The notes beneath the pieces are model-generated. The model was not told the DNA's origin, ran no database searches, and saw only the letters and a program-made list of their open reading frames with translations. Positions 1-7,972 of a DNA stretch of 21,271 nt are shown piece by piece. Source of the stretch: a virus; IMG/VR virus record IMGVR_UViG_3300000101_000228, positions 1 to 21,271 of that record; one strand, 5' to 3'. The translations under genes were made by a program, and so were the position numbers. Position 1 is the first letter of the stretch; each line of letters opens with the position of its first letter.

Positions 1-1
1 T

Positions 2-499
2 GAGTACGATAGAGCTTATAATGCTAAAATGCAAGAGATGCAGGCTCGTGAGGGTGGGGGCGGAGTGCCTAACGACGCTCAAGCCACAGAGCGTGCTGTT
101 GCTGAGGGCGTGAATACTTCAGAGAGTCCTTTGTCGTTCAAGCTTAAGAGTAAAATGCCTGGTTTCGCTAGCGGTGGTCGTATTAACAACAAACACCACT
201 TTAGTATTGAGCGTGAAAAGCTCGAGGAAGGCGTATTAGGCGAGGCTTACCCAGATAAGGTTGTTATAGACAAGGACATCAAAGAGGGGAGCGCGCTAGA
301 GAAAAAGGTTGTTTCTCATGAAGCCCAACACGTAAAGGACATGGCTAATGGTGATGCAGCTTTTGGAGATGATTGGGTTGAATGGAAAGGCAAGACGTAT
401 GAGAGAAAAGACGGCAAGGTGAAATATAAAGGAGAGTGGCACAAGGACGGGTGGGATGGATTCCCTTGGGAGAAATCCGCTATCAAGGCAGAAAAGTGA
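2..499 (+). CDS. Putative zinc metallopeptidase (HExxH), 5' end outside window
   Basis: The frame is open from the left edge, so the gene probably starts upstream; the first in-window ATG is at 29, inside a charged Gly-rich stretch that does not look like a true N-terminus. Near the C-terminus is VVSHEAQHVKDM, with HEAQH at 317-331, a match to the HExxH zinc site in which the two His bind zinc and the Glu is catalytic. About 46 residues later FPWEKSA supplies Glu (470-472), a plausible third ligand of gluzincin type. Between them lies a Trp/Lys/Gly-rich segment (WVEWKGKTYERKDGK). Small proteins of this layout occur in marine and flavobacterial phages, from memory. The next gene, a holin, starts inside the stop codon (GTGA). 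The role may be lysis, virion maturation or wall penetration during entry; the sequence does not decide. The peptidase motif is seen, while the activity is inferred. Confidence 0.6.
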   Translation, partial: EYDRAYNAKMQEMQAREGGGGVPNDAQATERAVAEGVNTSESPLSFKLKSKMPGFASGGRINNKHHFSIEREKLEEGVLGEAYPDKVVIDKDIKEGSALEKKVVSHEAQHVKDMANGDAAFGDDWVEWKGKTYERKDGKVKYKGEWHKDGWDGFPWEKSAIKAEK

Positions 500-888
500 A
501 CTTCTTAGAGAAAGTACTCTCGGGTGGCGTCGCTAAGTTAGCGGAAAGCATAGGTGGCACTTTAGATGAATTAATTACATCTAAAGAGGAGAAACTGGAG
601 GCTAAGAGAAAAATAAAAGAACTTATAATAAAACATGAGGTTGAGTTAGAGAAAAGCATAACAGATAGGTGGGTGGCAGATATGCAATCGGATTCTTGGT
701 TATCCAAGAATGTACGCCCAACTATGTTAGTGTTTTTAGTTGTATCCACTGTCACTTTGATATTTGTGGACGCTGGATATATAAGTTTTATAGTAGAACA
801 AAAATGGACAGATCTATTGCAGATCGTATTAATAACAGTGATCGGCGCATACTTCGGCGGAAGATCACTTGAAAAAATAAAGAAGTAA
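496..888 (+). CDS. Holin, GTA/3TM type
   Basis: A 130-residue protein, resembling the holin family first described in gene-transfer agents (GTA_holin_3TM). It would make holes in the inner membrane to release lysis enzyme and end infection. Residues about 1-55 are a charged amphipathic helix region, followed by RWVADMQSDSWLSKNVRP, which matches the family's conserved W..DM.SD.WL...RP block. Two hydrophobic segments come next (LVFLVVSTVTLIFVDAGYI and LLQIVLITVIGAYF), and the C-terminus is FGGRSLEKIKK, also typical. I chose the GTG at 496, overlapping the previous stop as GTGA, over an ATG at 436, because the longer form adds residues unlike any holin and lies fully inside the upstream gene; AAGG a few bases before the GTG may help initiation. 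Only two membrane segments are clear, and a third would have to come from the N-terminal helix. The family match is strong; topology is less certain. Confidence 0.8.
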   Translation: MNFLEKVLSGGVAKLAESIGGTLDELITSKEEKLEAKRKIKELIIKHEVELEKSITDRWVADMQSDSWLSKNVRPTMLVFLVVSTVTLIFVDAGYISFIVEQKWTDLLQIVLITVIGAYFGGRSLEKIKK

Positions 889-902
889 AATTTAATCTAA
901 TT

Positions 903-1184
903 ATGGGAAAATCTAAAAAGAAGGTCATAGACCTAAAACCAGAGAAAATTTCTGAGGAGCAGTTGCAAGAACTACAGCAAGTAGTGTCGGCTGTTAATAA
1001 ACTGCAGTTCGACGTTGGCTCTATGGAAGCTCGAAAGCATAGCGCCTTGCACGCGTTATTTCAAGGCACTGATAAGCTGAACGATTTACGCTCCGCTCTT
1101 ACAGAAGAGTACGGCACTAGTGACGTGGAGATCCAAACTGGTGTAATTAACTACGCAAGCGAGGATGGACCAGCTAATACGTAA
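903..1184 (+). CDS. Conserved small helical phage protein of unknown function
   Basis: A 93-residue protein with no recognised catalytic motif. The N-terminus is very basic (GKSKKKVIDLKPEK), the middle is a predicted amphipathic helix or coiled coil (EEQLQELQQVVSAVNKLQFDV, then GSMEARKHSALHALFQGTDKL), and the end has a short acidic segment, EEYGTSDVEIQTG. The KHSALH region and the EEYG..D..I..G ending resemble small proteins often found just upstream of the terminase in marine and flavobacterial phages, from memory. It starts in the context ATTATGG with no Shine-Dalgarno sequence, 14 bases after the holin, and its end overlaps the next gene by 20 bases. The helical, probably oligomeric character and the position would allow a packaging accessory or virion role, but no function can be assigned. 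Confidence 0.75.
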   Translation: MGKSKKKVIDLKPEKISEEQLQELQQVVSAVNKLQFDVGSMEARKHSALHALFQGTDKLNDLRSALTEEYGTSDVEIQTGVINYASEDGPANT

Positions 1185-1386
1185 GATCACTATAGGTAAG
1201 GACTATAAAAATGACGCCATGCATTACTCTGTTGGACAGAGTGTGTATGGTGGTCATACTATATGCGATATTGTAGAGTCTAAAGATAAATACTCTATAT
1301 TTATAGAAAAAGGGGATATAGTTATACCATGGAAGGACTTTAACAAAAACATGGCAGTATCTGTGGAATATAATCTAGAATACTAG
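1165..1386 (+). CDS. Conserved small phage protein of unknown function
   Basis: A 73-residue beta-rich protein. It begins MDQLIRKITIGKDYKNDAMH, followed by the pattern YSVGQSVYGGHTICDI and a stretch ending in IPWKDFNKNMAVSVEYNLEY. The K-I-T-I-G-x-D-Y-K, H-Y-x-V-G-Q-x-V and final F-N-x-x-M-x-V-S-V-E-(Y/F)-N features are those of a small family I associate with marine uncultured phages, always near the packaging genes. No enzyme motif, signal peptide or membrane segment is visible. The gene overlaps the previous one by 20 bases in another frame, and its stop TAG shares its last base with the next start (TAGTG), so it is probably translated by coupling. Function unknown; the family resemblance is from memory and not from a search. 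Confidence 0.72.
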   Translation: MDQLIRKITIGKDYKNDAMHYSVGQSVYGGHTICDIVESKDKYSIFIEKGDIVIPWKDFNKNMAVSVEYNLEY

Positions 1387-1979
1387 TGAGAGGTGTTTAT
1401 GACATCATAGCTAAGCCTCTTGGATCTAGATATAACAACAGTAAGTCTATTGGGGATAAAAACCTGATACTTAATACAGAGGTGTTTAATCACCAGTATA
1501 TAAATAGAGAGGCAGAGGTTACAGAGGTTCCGGTAGTTAACTCACTTAATTTATCTAAAGGTGACATTGTAGTGCTACACCATAATGTGTTTCGCCGATG
1601 GCACGACGTGAAAGGTCGAGAGAAAAACAGTAGGAGCTATCTTAAAGAGGACGAATACTTTGTTCAACCTAACCAGGTGTTTTTAACTAAGAGCCCTAGT
1701 GAAGATTGGAGCTGTGTTAGTGGCTATTGCTTTGTGCAGCCTATAAAAGATACAGATAGTTTAAGCGCTGAGGCCGAAAGACCACTCATGGGTGTTGTGA
1801 AGTATTCTGATGGGACTGTACCGGTTGGTAGTTTAGTCGGCTTCACCCCTGGTGATGAGTTTGAGTTTATAGTTGGTGGCCAAAGAATGTATAGAGTAAT
1901 GTCTAAGTTTATTACAATTAAATATGAATATCAAGGAGACGAAGAAGAGTATAATCCAAGCTGGGCAGATAGCCGTTGA
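1386..1979 (+). CDS. GroES-like protein with two tandem co-chaperonin-type units
   Basis: A 197-residue protein starting at a GTG that overlaps the previous stop by one base. Unit 1 (about residues 5-102) has DIIAKPLGSRYNN, then NREAEVTEVP and GDIVVLHHN, ending with EDEYFVQPNQVFL. Unit 2 (about 110-182) repeats the order: YCFVQPIKD, MGVVKYSDG, VGSLVGFTPGDEFEFIVGGQ, MYRVMSKFITIKYE. This matches the GroES pattern of PL.DR near the start, a G.V turn, VGD.V.F, then a Y.(V/I)...DI..I strand at the end. GroES proteins cap the GroEL chamber; phage versions such as T4 gp31 help fold the capsid protein. The position before TerS and TerL fits a late chaperone. A GroEL mobile-loop sequence is not obvious, so it could instead be a structural protein using the same fold. 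The next gene starts inside its last 56 bases. Confidence 0.55.
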   Translation: MRGVYDIIAKPLGSRYNNSKSIGDKNLILNTEVFNHQYINREAEVTEVPVVNSLNLSKGDIVVLHHNVFRRWHDVKGREKNSRSYLKEDEYFVQPNQVFLTKSPSEDWSCVSGYCFVQPIKDTDSLSAEAERPLMGVVKYSDGTVPVGSLVGFTPGDEFEFIVGGQRMYRVMSKFITIKYEYQGDEEEYNPSWADSR

Positions 1980-2199
1980 AGAGCTAATCAAAGTAGCTAA
2001 AGAAGCTATTGTTGATTCAGATGATGATATATCAGCCGATAGACTCAAGAACGCCGCTGCCACAAAAAAGCTCGCGATCTTCGATGCCTTTGAGATATTA
2101 ACCAGAATTCAAGAGGAAGAGAACTTGCTTGAGGGCAGAGAGCCTGAAGAAAAGAAAGCTAGTGTCTTTAAGGGTTTTGCTGAAGGAAGATCTAAGTAA
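1924..2199 (+). CDS. Small terminase subunit candidate
   Basis: A 91-residue, mainly helical protein placed directly before TerL, where the small terminase subunit usually lies. TerS proteins recognise phage DNA and control the TerL motor as a ring. The sequence has an N-terminal helix (KKSIIQAGQIAVEELIKVAK), an acidic loop (DSDDDIS), a conserved-looking block ADRLKNAAATKKLAIFDAFE that continues as a helix to about residue 70, then an acidic linker and a basic tail. It is shorter than many TerS proteins, and a classical helix-turn-helix cannot be confirmed by eye. The start ATG at 1924 lies inside the GroES-like gene, giving a 56-base overlap in another frame, and the stop overlaps the TerL start by one base (TAATG), which suggests coupled translation. 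The TerS call rests mainly on position, size and helical content. Confidence 0.5.
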   Translation: MNIKETKKSIIQAGQIAVEELIKVAKEAIVDSDDDISADRLKNAAATKKLAIFDAFEILTRIQEEENLLEGREPEEKKASVFKGFAEGRSK

Positions 2200-4412
2200 T
2201 GTACGAACAGACATTATTAAAAATAATAGAGCCTATAAAGAAAACCACTCTTACCAGGTTGAACAGGGGTAAGAAGTGGAAGTATGGTTACGATAAAGAT
2301 CACGATATAGTGGTTTTGTCTAAAACCGGTGTTATAGGTGAGATATACGAGATACAGGGTTTTAAGATTGCTCTACCTAAACCCACTAATGTTTTCAAGC
2401 ACGAAAGCAACAAGTGGAAAAAAGTAGATCAACCTAAAGAACTTAGCCGCATAAAAACTATATTTGACTGGAGGAATTATCCAGACGAACAAAAAGAAAA
2501 GTGGCACGGGTATATTGACGAAGAGTTTAGGCGCAGGGAAGAGGGGCACTGGTTTATGAACAACGGAGAACCAACGTACATAACTGGTAGTCACTACATG
2601 TACTTGCAATGGAGTAAAATTGATGTTGGTGCACCGGACTTTAGAGAGGCCAATAGGTTATTCTTTATATTTTGGGAAGCCTGCAAAGCTGATAAGAGAT
2701 GCTACGGAATGTGCTACCTTAAGAACCGTCGTTCAGGGTTTTCTTTTATGAGTTCAGCAGAAACAGTTAACTTAGCCACTATATCGAGTGATAGTAGATA
2801 TGGGATACTTTCTAAGTCTGGTGCCGATGCAAAAAAGATGTTCACAGATAAGGTGGTTCCTATAAGTATTAACTACCCTTTCTTCTTTAAACCAATACAG
2901 GACGGTATGGATCGTCCTAAGTCTGAGTTAGCCTATAGAGTTCCATCTACAAAGTTTACTCGTAAAAAAATACAGAGTAACGAGAGACTCGAGGAGCTCG
3001 CCGGTCTTGACACAACAATAGATTGGAAAAACACTGGAGATAACAGTTATGACGGTGAAAAGCTAAGCTTGTTAGTACATGATGAGAGTGGTAAGTGGGA
3101 AAGGCCTGATAATATATTAAACAATTGGCGAGTAACAAAGACTTGCTTGAGACTTGGAAGTAGAATCGTAGGGAAATGCCTTATGGGGTCTACTTCAAAC
3201 GCGTTAGATAAAGGAGGTAGTAATTTTAAAAAGTTATATAATGACTCAGATGTTTCTAGGCGAAACCGCAATGGACAAACAAAGTCTGGCTTGTATTCTC
3301 TCTTTATCCCTATGGAATGGAACTATGAAGGATTTATTGACGAGTACGGATTTCCAGTCTTTGATAATCCATGTGATGGAGAACGACTGGGACCAGACGG
3401 TGAATTAATAGATGTAGGTGTCGTAGATAGCTGGGAAAACGAAGTGGATGGTCTAAAAGGAGACCAAGACGCTTTAAACGAGTTTTACCGACAGTTCCCT
3501 AGAACTACGGAGCACGCATTTAGAGATGAGAGCAAGAGCAGTATATTTAACTTGATGAAGATATATGAGCAGATAGACTACAACGAAGGAAGTAGGCATG
3601 CAGCTCACACAACAACCGGAAGCTTCGGTTGGGTTAATGGAATTAAGGATTCACAGGTTGTTTTCAACCCAGATCCAGGGGGTAGATTTAAAGTAAGCTG
3701 GGTACCACCAGCGCACTTGCAGAATAAACAAATAATAAAGAATGGTATTAAGTTCCCAGGCAATGATCATATTGGCGCGTTTGGCTGTGACAGTTATGAT
3801 ATTAGCGGCACTGTCGATGGTAAAGGGTCGAAAGGGGCGCTCCATGGATTAACAAAGTTTTCTATGGAAGACGCGCCTTCGAGTACGTTTTTTTTAGAGT
3901 ATATAGCAAGACCACAAACCGCTGAGATGTTTTTTGAAGATATGCTTATGGCTCTTGTGTTTTACGGCATGCCTATATTAGCAGAGAATAATAAACCGAG
4001 GTTACTATACTATCTACGACGAAGAGGCTACAGAGGATATAGCATGAACAGACCAGATAAAACTTGGAAGAAATTATCAGTTGCTGAAAAAGAAGTAGGT
4101 GGCATACCTAACTCAAGTGAAGATATTAAGCAAGCGCACGCTTCAGCTATAGAGATGTACATACAAGAACACGTCGGGCATCTAGGCGAAGGGAATTACG
4201 GAACAGTGTACTTTAACGAGCTGCTAAATGATTGGGCTAGGTTTAATATAAACAACCGAACTAAGCATGACGCCTCTATAAGTTCTGGTCTAGCTATCAT
4301 GGCTTGCAATAGACATCTGTACGCACCAAATGCAAAAATAGAAAGACAACCTTTGAACTTAAGTGTCGCAAAATATAACAATAAGGGGTTTACATCCCAA
4401 ATAATAAACTAG
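2199..4412 (+). CDS. terL: Terminase large subunit (TerL)
   Basis: A 737-residue DNA-packaging motor that pumps DNA into the prohead with ATP and cuts it with its nuclease. In the ATPase half, the Walker A position is YLKNRRSGFSFMSSAE (about 173-188), a deviant form lacking the lysine of GK(S/T). Walker B is LSLLVHDES (289-297) with D295-E296, and the coupling motif is CLMGSTSN (327-334). The nuclease half has the RNase H-like acidic residues: GAFGCDSYD (D531, D534), AENNKP (E596) and TKHDAS (D691). The length is somewhat above the usual 450-650, due partly to about 90 extra N-terminal residues. The start overlaps the upstream stop by one base, with AAGGAAG about 10 bases before, one of the few Shine-Dalgarno-like sequences here. 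The portal follows after 4 bases. The architecture is certain, the subfamily less so. Confidence 0.93.
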   Translation: MYEQTLLKIIEPIKKTTLTRLNRGKKWKYGYDKDHDIVVLSKTGVIGEIYEIQGFKIALPKPTNVFKHESNKWKKVDQPKELSRIKTIFDWRNYPDEQKEKWHGYIDEEFRRREEGHWFMNNGEPTYITGSHYMYLQWSKIDVGAPDFREANRLFFIFWEACKADKRCYGMCYLKNRRSGFSFMSSAETVNLATISSDSRYGILSKSGADAKKMFTDKVVPISINYPFFFKPIQDGMDRPKSELAYRVPSTKFTRKKIQSNERLEELAGLDTTIDWKNTGDNSYDGEKLSLLVHDESGKWERPDNILNNWRVTKTCLRLGSRIVGKCLMGSTSNALDKGGSNFKKLYNDSDVSRRNRNGQTKSGLYSLFIPMEWNYEGFIDEYGFPVFDNPCDGERLGPDGELIDVGVVDSWENEVDGLKGDQDALNEFYRQFPRTTEHAFRDESKSSIFNLMKIYEQIDYNEGSRHAAHTTTGSFGWVNGIKDSQVVFNPDPGGRFKVSWVPPAHLQNKQIIKNGIKFPGNDHIGAFGCDSYDISGTVDGKGSKGALHGLTKFSMEDAPSSTFFLEYIARPQTAEMFFEDMLMALVFYGMPILAENNKPRLLYYLRRRGYRGYSMNRPDKTWKKLSVAEKEVGGIPNSSEDIKQAHASAIEMYIQEHVGHLGEGNYGTVYFNELLNDWARFNINNRTKHDASISSGLAIMACNRHLYAPNAKIERQPLNLSVAKYNNKGFTSQIIN

Positions 4413-4416
4413 AAAT

Positions 4417-6777
4417 ATGGCTGAGTCAGTGTATATTAATTTCCCATCTCAAGCGGTCCCTGACCTAGAGAAAATGAGTGCTGAGTACGGGCTTAAGGTG
4501 GCTAAAGCTATTGAGCAAGAGTGGTTCAAAGATTCGCACAGCAATAGATACACTGCTACAAACCAAAAATTCCACAATCTAAGGCTGTACGCGCGGGGAG
4601 AGCAGTCTATACAAAAATATAAGGATGAGTTGTCTATAAACGGCGATTTGTCCTATCTTAATTTAGACTGGAAGCCTGTACCTATTATACCTAAGTTTGT
4701 TGACATAGTAGTGAACGGTATGTCTGAGAGGATGTTCAACGTTAAAGCATATTCCCAAGATCAGTTTGGTGTAAGCAAGAGGACGGAGTACATGGAGTCT
4801 GTGATGCGAGATATGGACGCTAAGGCTTACAACGACCAAGCAGCGGAGATGTTCAATGTGGATCTATACGAGAACAATAAAGAAGATCTACCTGACACTC
4901 AAGAAGAGCTAGATTTACATATGCAGCTTGATTATAAGCAAGCGGTGGAGATCGCAGAGGAGCAAGCTATAAATGTTTTACTAGAAGGTAATAGATACGA
5001 TTTAACTAGAAGAAGGTTACTTTATGACCTAACAGTGCTTGGGATTGGTTGTGTTAAAACAAATTTCAATTGGAGCGATGGAGCCACTGTAGAGTATGTA
5101 GACCCTGCTAACATAGTATACTCTCACACAGACTCACCGTATTTTGAAGACATATACTACATTGGCGAGGTTAAGACTATTCCTATAAACGAGCTAGCAA
5201 GAGAGTTTGATAATCTCACCGAGTCTGACCTAGAGGAGATATACGCTAATAATAGTAAGCGTGGAAGAACGCATACCACAGATAAAAATAAGGTTCAGGT
5301 GTTATACTTTAATTTTAGAACACACACTAATGACGTTTATAAAATTAAGGAGACTGGAGCAGGTGGTTACAAAGCTATAGAGAAGACAGACGCGTTCAAT
5401 CCTCCTACAGACAAAGAGGGTGGTTACTCGAGACTACAGAGATCAGTGGAGTGTATATTTGAAGGGGCTATGGTTTTAGGCACCAGTAAACTACTTAAGT
5501 GGCAAAAGGCTGAGAACATGATGCGGTCTAAGAGTAATTTTAACAAAGTTAAAATGAACTACTCTTTAGTTGCGCCGAGAATGTACGAAGGGCGTATTGA
5601 ATCTATAGTTAGCAGAATAACAGGGTTTGCTGATATGATCCAATTAACACACTTAAAGCTACAGCAAGTTTTATCACGCATGGTGCCTGACGGAGTGTAC
5701 CTTGATGCAGATGGACTTGCTGAAATAGATTTAGGCAATGGCACTAACTACAATCCACAGGAGGCTTTAAATATGTTCTTCCAAACAGGTAGTGTTATAG
5801 GTAGGAGCTTCACAGCCGATGGGGATCAGAACCCCGGTAAGATACCTATTCAACAAATATCAAACGGCGCGGGGCAAAATAAGATGGGTAGCTTAATCCA
5901 GACGTATAACTACTATCTTCAAATGATTCGTGATGTGACGGGGCTAAATGAAGCTAGAGACGGTAGCATGCCTGACCCTAAGTCTTTAGTTGGTGTACAA
6001 AAGCTTGCTGCTGCAAACTCTAACGTAGCCACGAGGCACGTACTGCTTGGATCCATGTTTTTAACTTCAGAGGTTGCTGAAGCTCTGTCTTTGCGTATAT
6101 CTGATATACTAGAGTATTCGCCCACTGCAGATGCTTTTGTCCAGTCTATAGGCGCGCATAATGTAGCTACGCTAAAAGAGATGTCAGAGTTGCACCTGTA
6201 CGATTTTGGTATATTCTTAGAGTTAGAGCCAGATGAAGAAGAGAAGCAAATACTAGAGAACAATATACAGACAGCCCTTGCTCAGCAGCTAATAGATTTA
6301 GATGACGCTATAGATATTAGAGAGGTTAAGAACTTGAAGTTAGCAAATCAATTGCTAAAGATAAAACGCAGAAAGAAACAAGAGCGTGACCAGCAAATCC
6401 AACAGCAAAACATTCAAGCGCAAGCACAAGCTAATGCGCAAGCTCAACAAGCCGCAGCTCAGTCTGAGATACAAAAAAATCAGGCAAAAGCTCAAACCGA
6501 CACGCAACTAGAGCAAATAAAATCTCAAAGTAAATTAGCTTACCTTCAAGAGGAGGTTAGGTTGAAAAGAGAGTTAATGCAGTTTGAGTTTGATTTGAAT
6601 CAAAGTTTACGCAATCAAGAGAGAGAATCCGCGGAGAGAGTTGAGGGCATGAAAGAAGCTGGTAAAGATAAACGAGAAAAAGTCAAAGCGAGTGCTAAAA
6701 AGTTCGAGTCTTCAGGTAATGATATACTAGGAGGCGGAATGGGTTTAGATAAGTTTAACCCGCAAATTGGAAATTAA
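4417..6777 (+). CDS. Portal protein (podovirus, P22-like size)
   Basis: A 786-residue protein that forms the dodecameric ring at one head vertex, through which DNA is packaged and leaves, and which nucleates head assembly. The identity rests on its place between TerL and the scaffold/capsid genes, its size (P22 gp1 is similarly large) and portal-like segments: KPVPIIPKFVDIVVNGMSER near residue 90, TVLGIGCVKTNF near 208 and VEYVDPANIVYSHTD near 225-240. It is followed by a long helical region and DVTGLNEARDG...P..LVGVQKLAA near 507-532, a pattern common in podovirus portals. Residues about 645-760 are an extended Gln/Ala-rich and then charged coiled coil (for example QAQAQANAQAQQAAAQSEIQ), likely the C-terminal barrel that reaches into the capsid. 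It ends 17 bases before the scaffold candidate. Confidence 0.9.
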   Translation: MAESVYINFPSQAVPDLEKMSAEYGLKVAKAIEQEWFKDSHSNRYTATNQKFHNLRLYARGEQSIQKYKDELSINGDLSYLNLDWKPVPIIPKFVDIVVNGMSERMFNVKAYSQDQFGVSKRTEYMESVMRDMDAKAYNDQAAEMFNVDLYENNKEDLPDTQEELDLHMQLDYKQAVEIAEEQAINVLLEGNRYDLTRRRLLYDLTVLGIGCVKTNFNWSDGATVEYVDPANIVYSHTDSPYFEDIYYIGEVKTIPINELAREFDNLTESDLEEIYANNSKRGRTHTTDKNKVQVLYFNFRTHTNDVYKIKETGAGGYKAIEKTDAFNPPTDKEGGYSRLQRSVECIFEGAMVLGTSKLLKWQKAENMMRSKSNFNKVKMNYSLVAPRMYEGRIESIVSRITGFADMIQLTHLKLQQVLSRMVPDGVYLDADGLAEIDLGNGTNYNPQEALNMFFQTGSVIGRSFTADGDQNPGKIPIQQISNGAGQNKMGSLIQTYNYYLQMIRDVTGLNEARDGSMPDPKSLVGVQKLAAANSNVATRHVLLGSMFLTSEVAEALSLRISDILEYSPTADAFVQSIGAHNVATLKEMSELHLYDFGIFLELEPDEEEKQILENNIQTALAQQLIDLDDAIDIREVKNLKLANQLLKIKRRKKQERDQQIQQQNIQAQAQANAQAQQAAAQSEIQKNQAKAQTDTQLEQIKSQSKLAYLQEEVRLKRELMQFEFDLNQSLRNQERESAERVEGMKEAGKDKREKVKASAKKFESSGNDILGGGMGLDKFNPQIGN

Positions 6778-6794
6778 TTATATAATATTTTATT

Positions 6795-7958
6795 ATGGAG
6801 GAAACAAACAAAGAAGAAGTGCCTCAAGAGGCGCCTAAAAATGAAAATGTCACAAAGGTAAAAGTTAAATCTTTAGCTATAGAGCCTGAGGTCTATAAAG
6901 TAGATTTAAGCAAACCTGTAGAGCCTAAACAAGAAGTAGAAGAGAGAAAAGAGGAAATAACAGTAGTCAATGAAGATAAAGCTGATATCGAAGAGGCAGT
7001 TGAAGAAGCTGCACAAGAAGAGAACGTTAATAACGAAATTCCCGCGATTGAAGAAGTGACCGACGAGGTTGTAACCGAAGAAGAGGTTATCGAAGCTTTA
7101 GATGCAAATGAAGAGACGGGTAAAGATATACCTGAGAACGTCCGCAAGTTAATGGACTTTATGGACGAAACAGGTGGGGATCTTCAGGACTACGTGAACC
7201 TGAACAGAAATGTTAAAGACCTAGACAATCAAGATGCTTTACTCGAGTACTATAAGAGAACTAAACCTCATCTAGACTCGGGAGAGATAAACTTCCTTAT
7301 GGAAGACAACTTCTCATTTGACGAGGAAGTGGATGATGAGAGAGATATTAAAAGAAAAAAATTGGCCCTCAAAGAGCAAGTTGCCGAGGCCAAAGCCTAT
7401 CTAGACGGGCAAAAGTCTAAATACTATGAAGATATCAAAGCTGGAAGCAAGCTCACAACTGAGCAGCAAAAAGCGGTTGAGTTCTTTAATAGACATACCA
7501 AGGAGTCAAAGGAAAACCAATCAGTGGCAGAGAAACAAAAAGCTAACTTCACCCAAAAGACTAACCAAGTCTTTAACGATAAATTCAAAGGTTTTGATTT
7601 TAAAGTGGGGGACAAAAAGTTTAGGTATAATGTTAAAGATGTAAGTAGCACCAAAGAAACCCAGAGCGACATAAACAACTTCATCGGAAAGTTTCTTGAT
7701 GAATCTAACTCTATGTCTGACGCTCGTGGGTATCACAAGGGTCTTTTTACAGCTATGAACCCTGACACTGTAGCGCAGCATTTCTATGAGCAAGGCAAAG
7801 CCGACGCTCTAAAGGAAGGTGTTGCGAAAGCCAAAAACATAAACACTACAGCCAGAAAATCTCATGGGGAAACAACCATGGGTGGTTTAAAGTTTAAAGT
7901 TCTAGGCAATAATTCTAACGACTTCAAGGTGAGAATTAAAAATAAAAACAACAATTAA
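6795..7958 (+). CDS. Scaffolding protein candidate
   Basis: A 387-residue soluble protein between portal and major capsid genes, the normal place of the scaffold that templates the prohead and then leaves. Residues about 1-115 are strongly acidic and Glu/Val-rich with low complexity, probably disordered. The middle (about 115-240) has NVRKLMDFMDETGGDLQDYV, then DALLEYYKRTKPHLDSGEIN and a highly charged helix. The C-terminus is basic and Lys/Asn-rich (NDFKVRIKNKNNN), as in scaffolds whose basic end binds the capsid protein. No protease motif is visible, so there is no sign that it is a fused maturation protease. It starts in the context TATAATATTTTATTATGG without a Shine-Dalgarno sequence. Position and composition support the call; no catalytic or binding motif does. 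Confidence 0.75.
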   Translation: MEETNKEEVPQEAPKNENVTKVKVKSLAIEPEVYKVDLSKPVEPKQEVEERKEEITVVNEDKADIEEAVEEAAQEENVNNEIPAIEEVTDEVVTEEEVIEALDANEETGKDIPENVRKLMDFMDETGGDLQDYVNLNRNVKDLDNQDALLEYYKRTKPHLDSGEINFLMEDNFSFDEEVDDERDIKRKKLALKEQVAEAKAYLDGQKSKYYEDIKAGSKLTTEQQKAVEFFNRHTKESKENQSVAEKQKANFTQKTNQVFNDKFKGFDFKVGDKKFRYNVKDVSSTKETQSDINNFIGKFLDESNSMSDARGYHKGLFTAMNPDTVAQHFYEQGKADALKEGVAKAKNINTTARKSHGETTMGGLKFKVLGNNSNDFKVRIKNKNNN

Positions 7959-7972
7959 AAAATTAAGAAAAA

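Noticed and set aside
436-495. ATG at 436 as start of the holin
   Set aside because: It adds 20 residues unlike holins and lies wholly inside the upstream gene; the GTG at 496 gives a typical N-terminus.
6778-6794. TATAAT at 6781-6786 as a promoter for the scaffold candidate
   Set aside because: There is no -35 element, and the whole gap is A/T, so such a match is expected by chance.
6893-7147. Ser-rich minus-strand open frame
   Set aside because: It is the antisense image of the Glu/Val/Ala-rich acidic part of the scaffold candidate.
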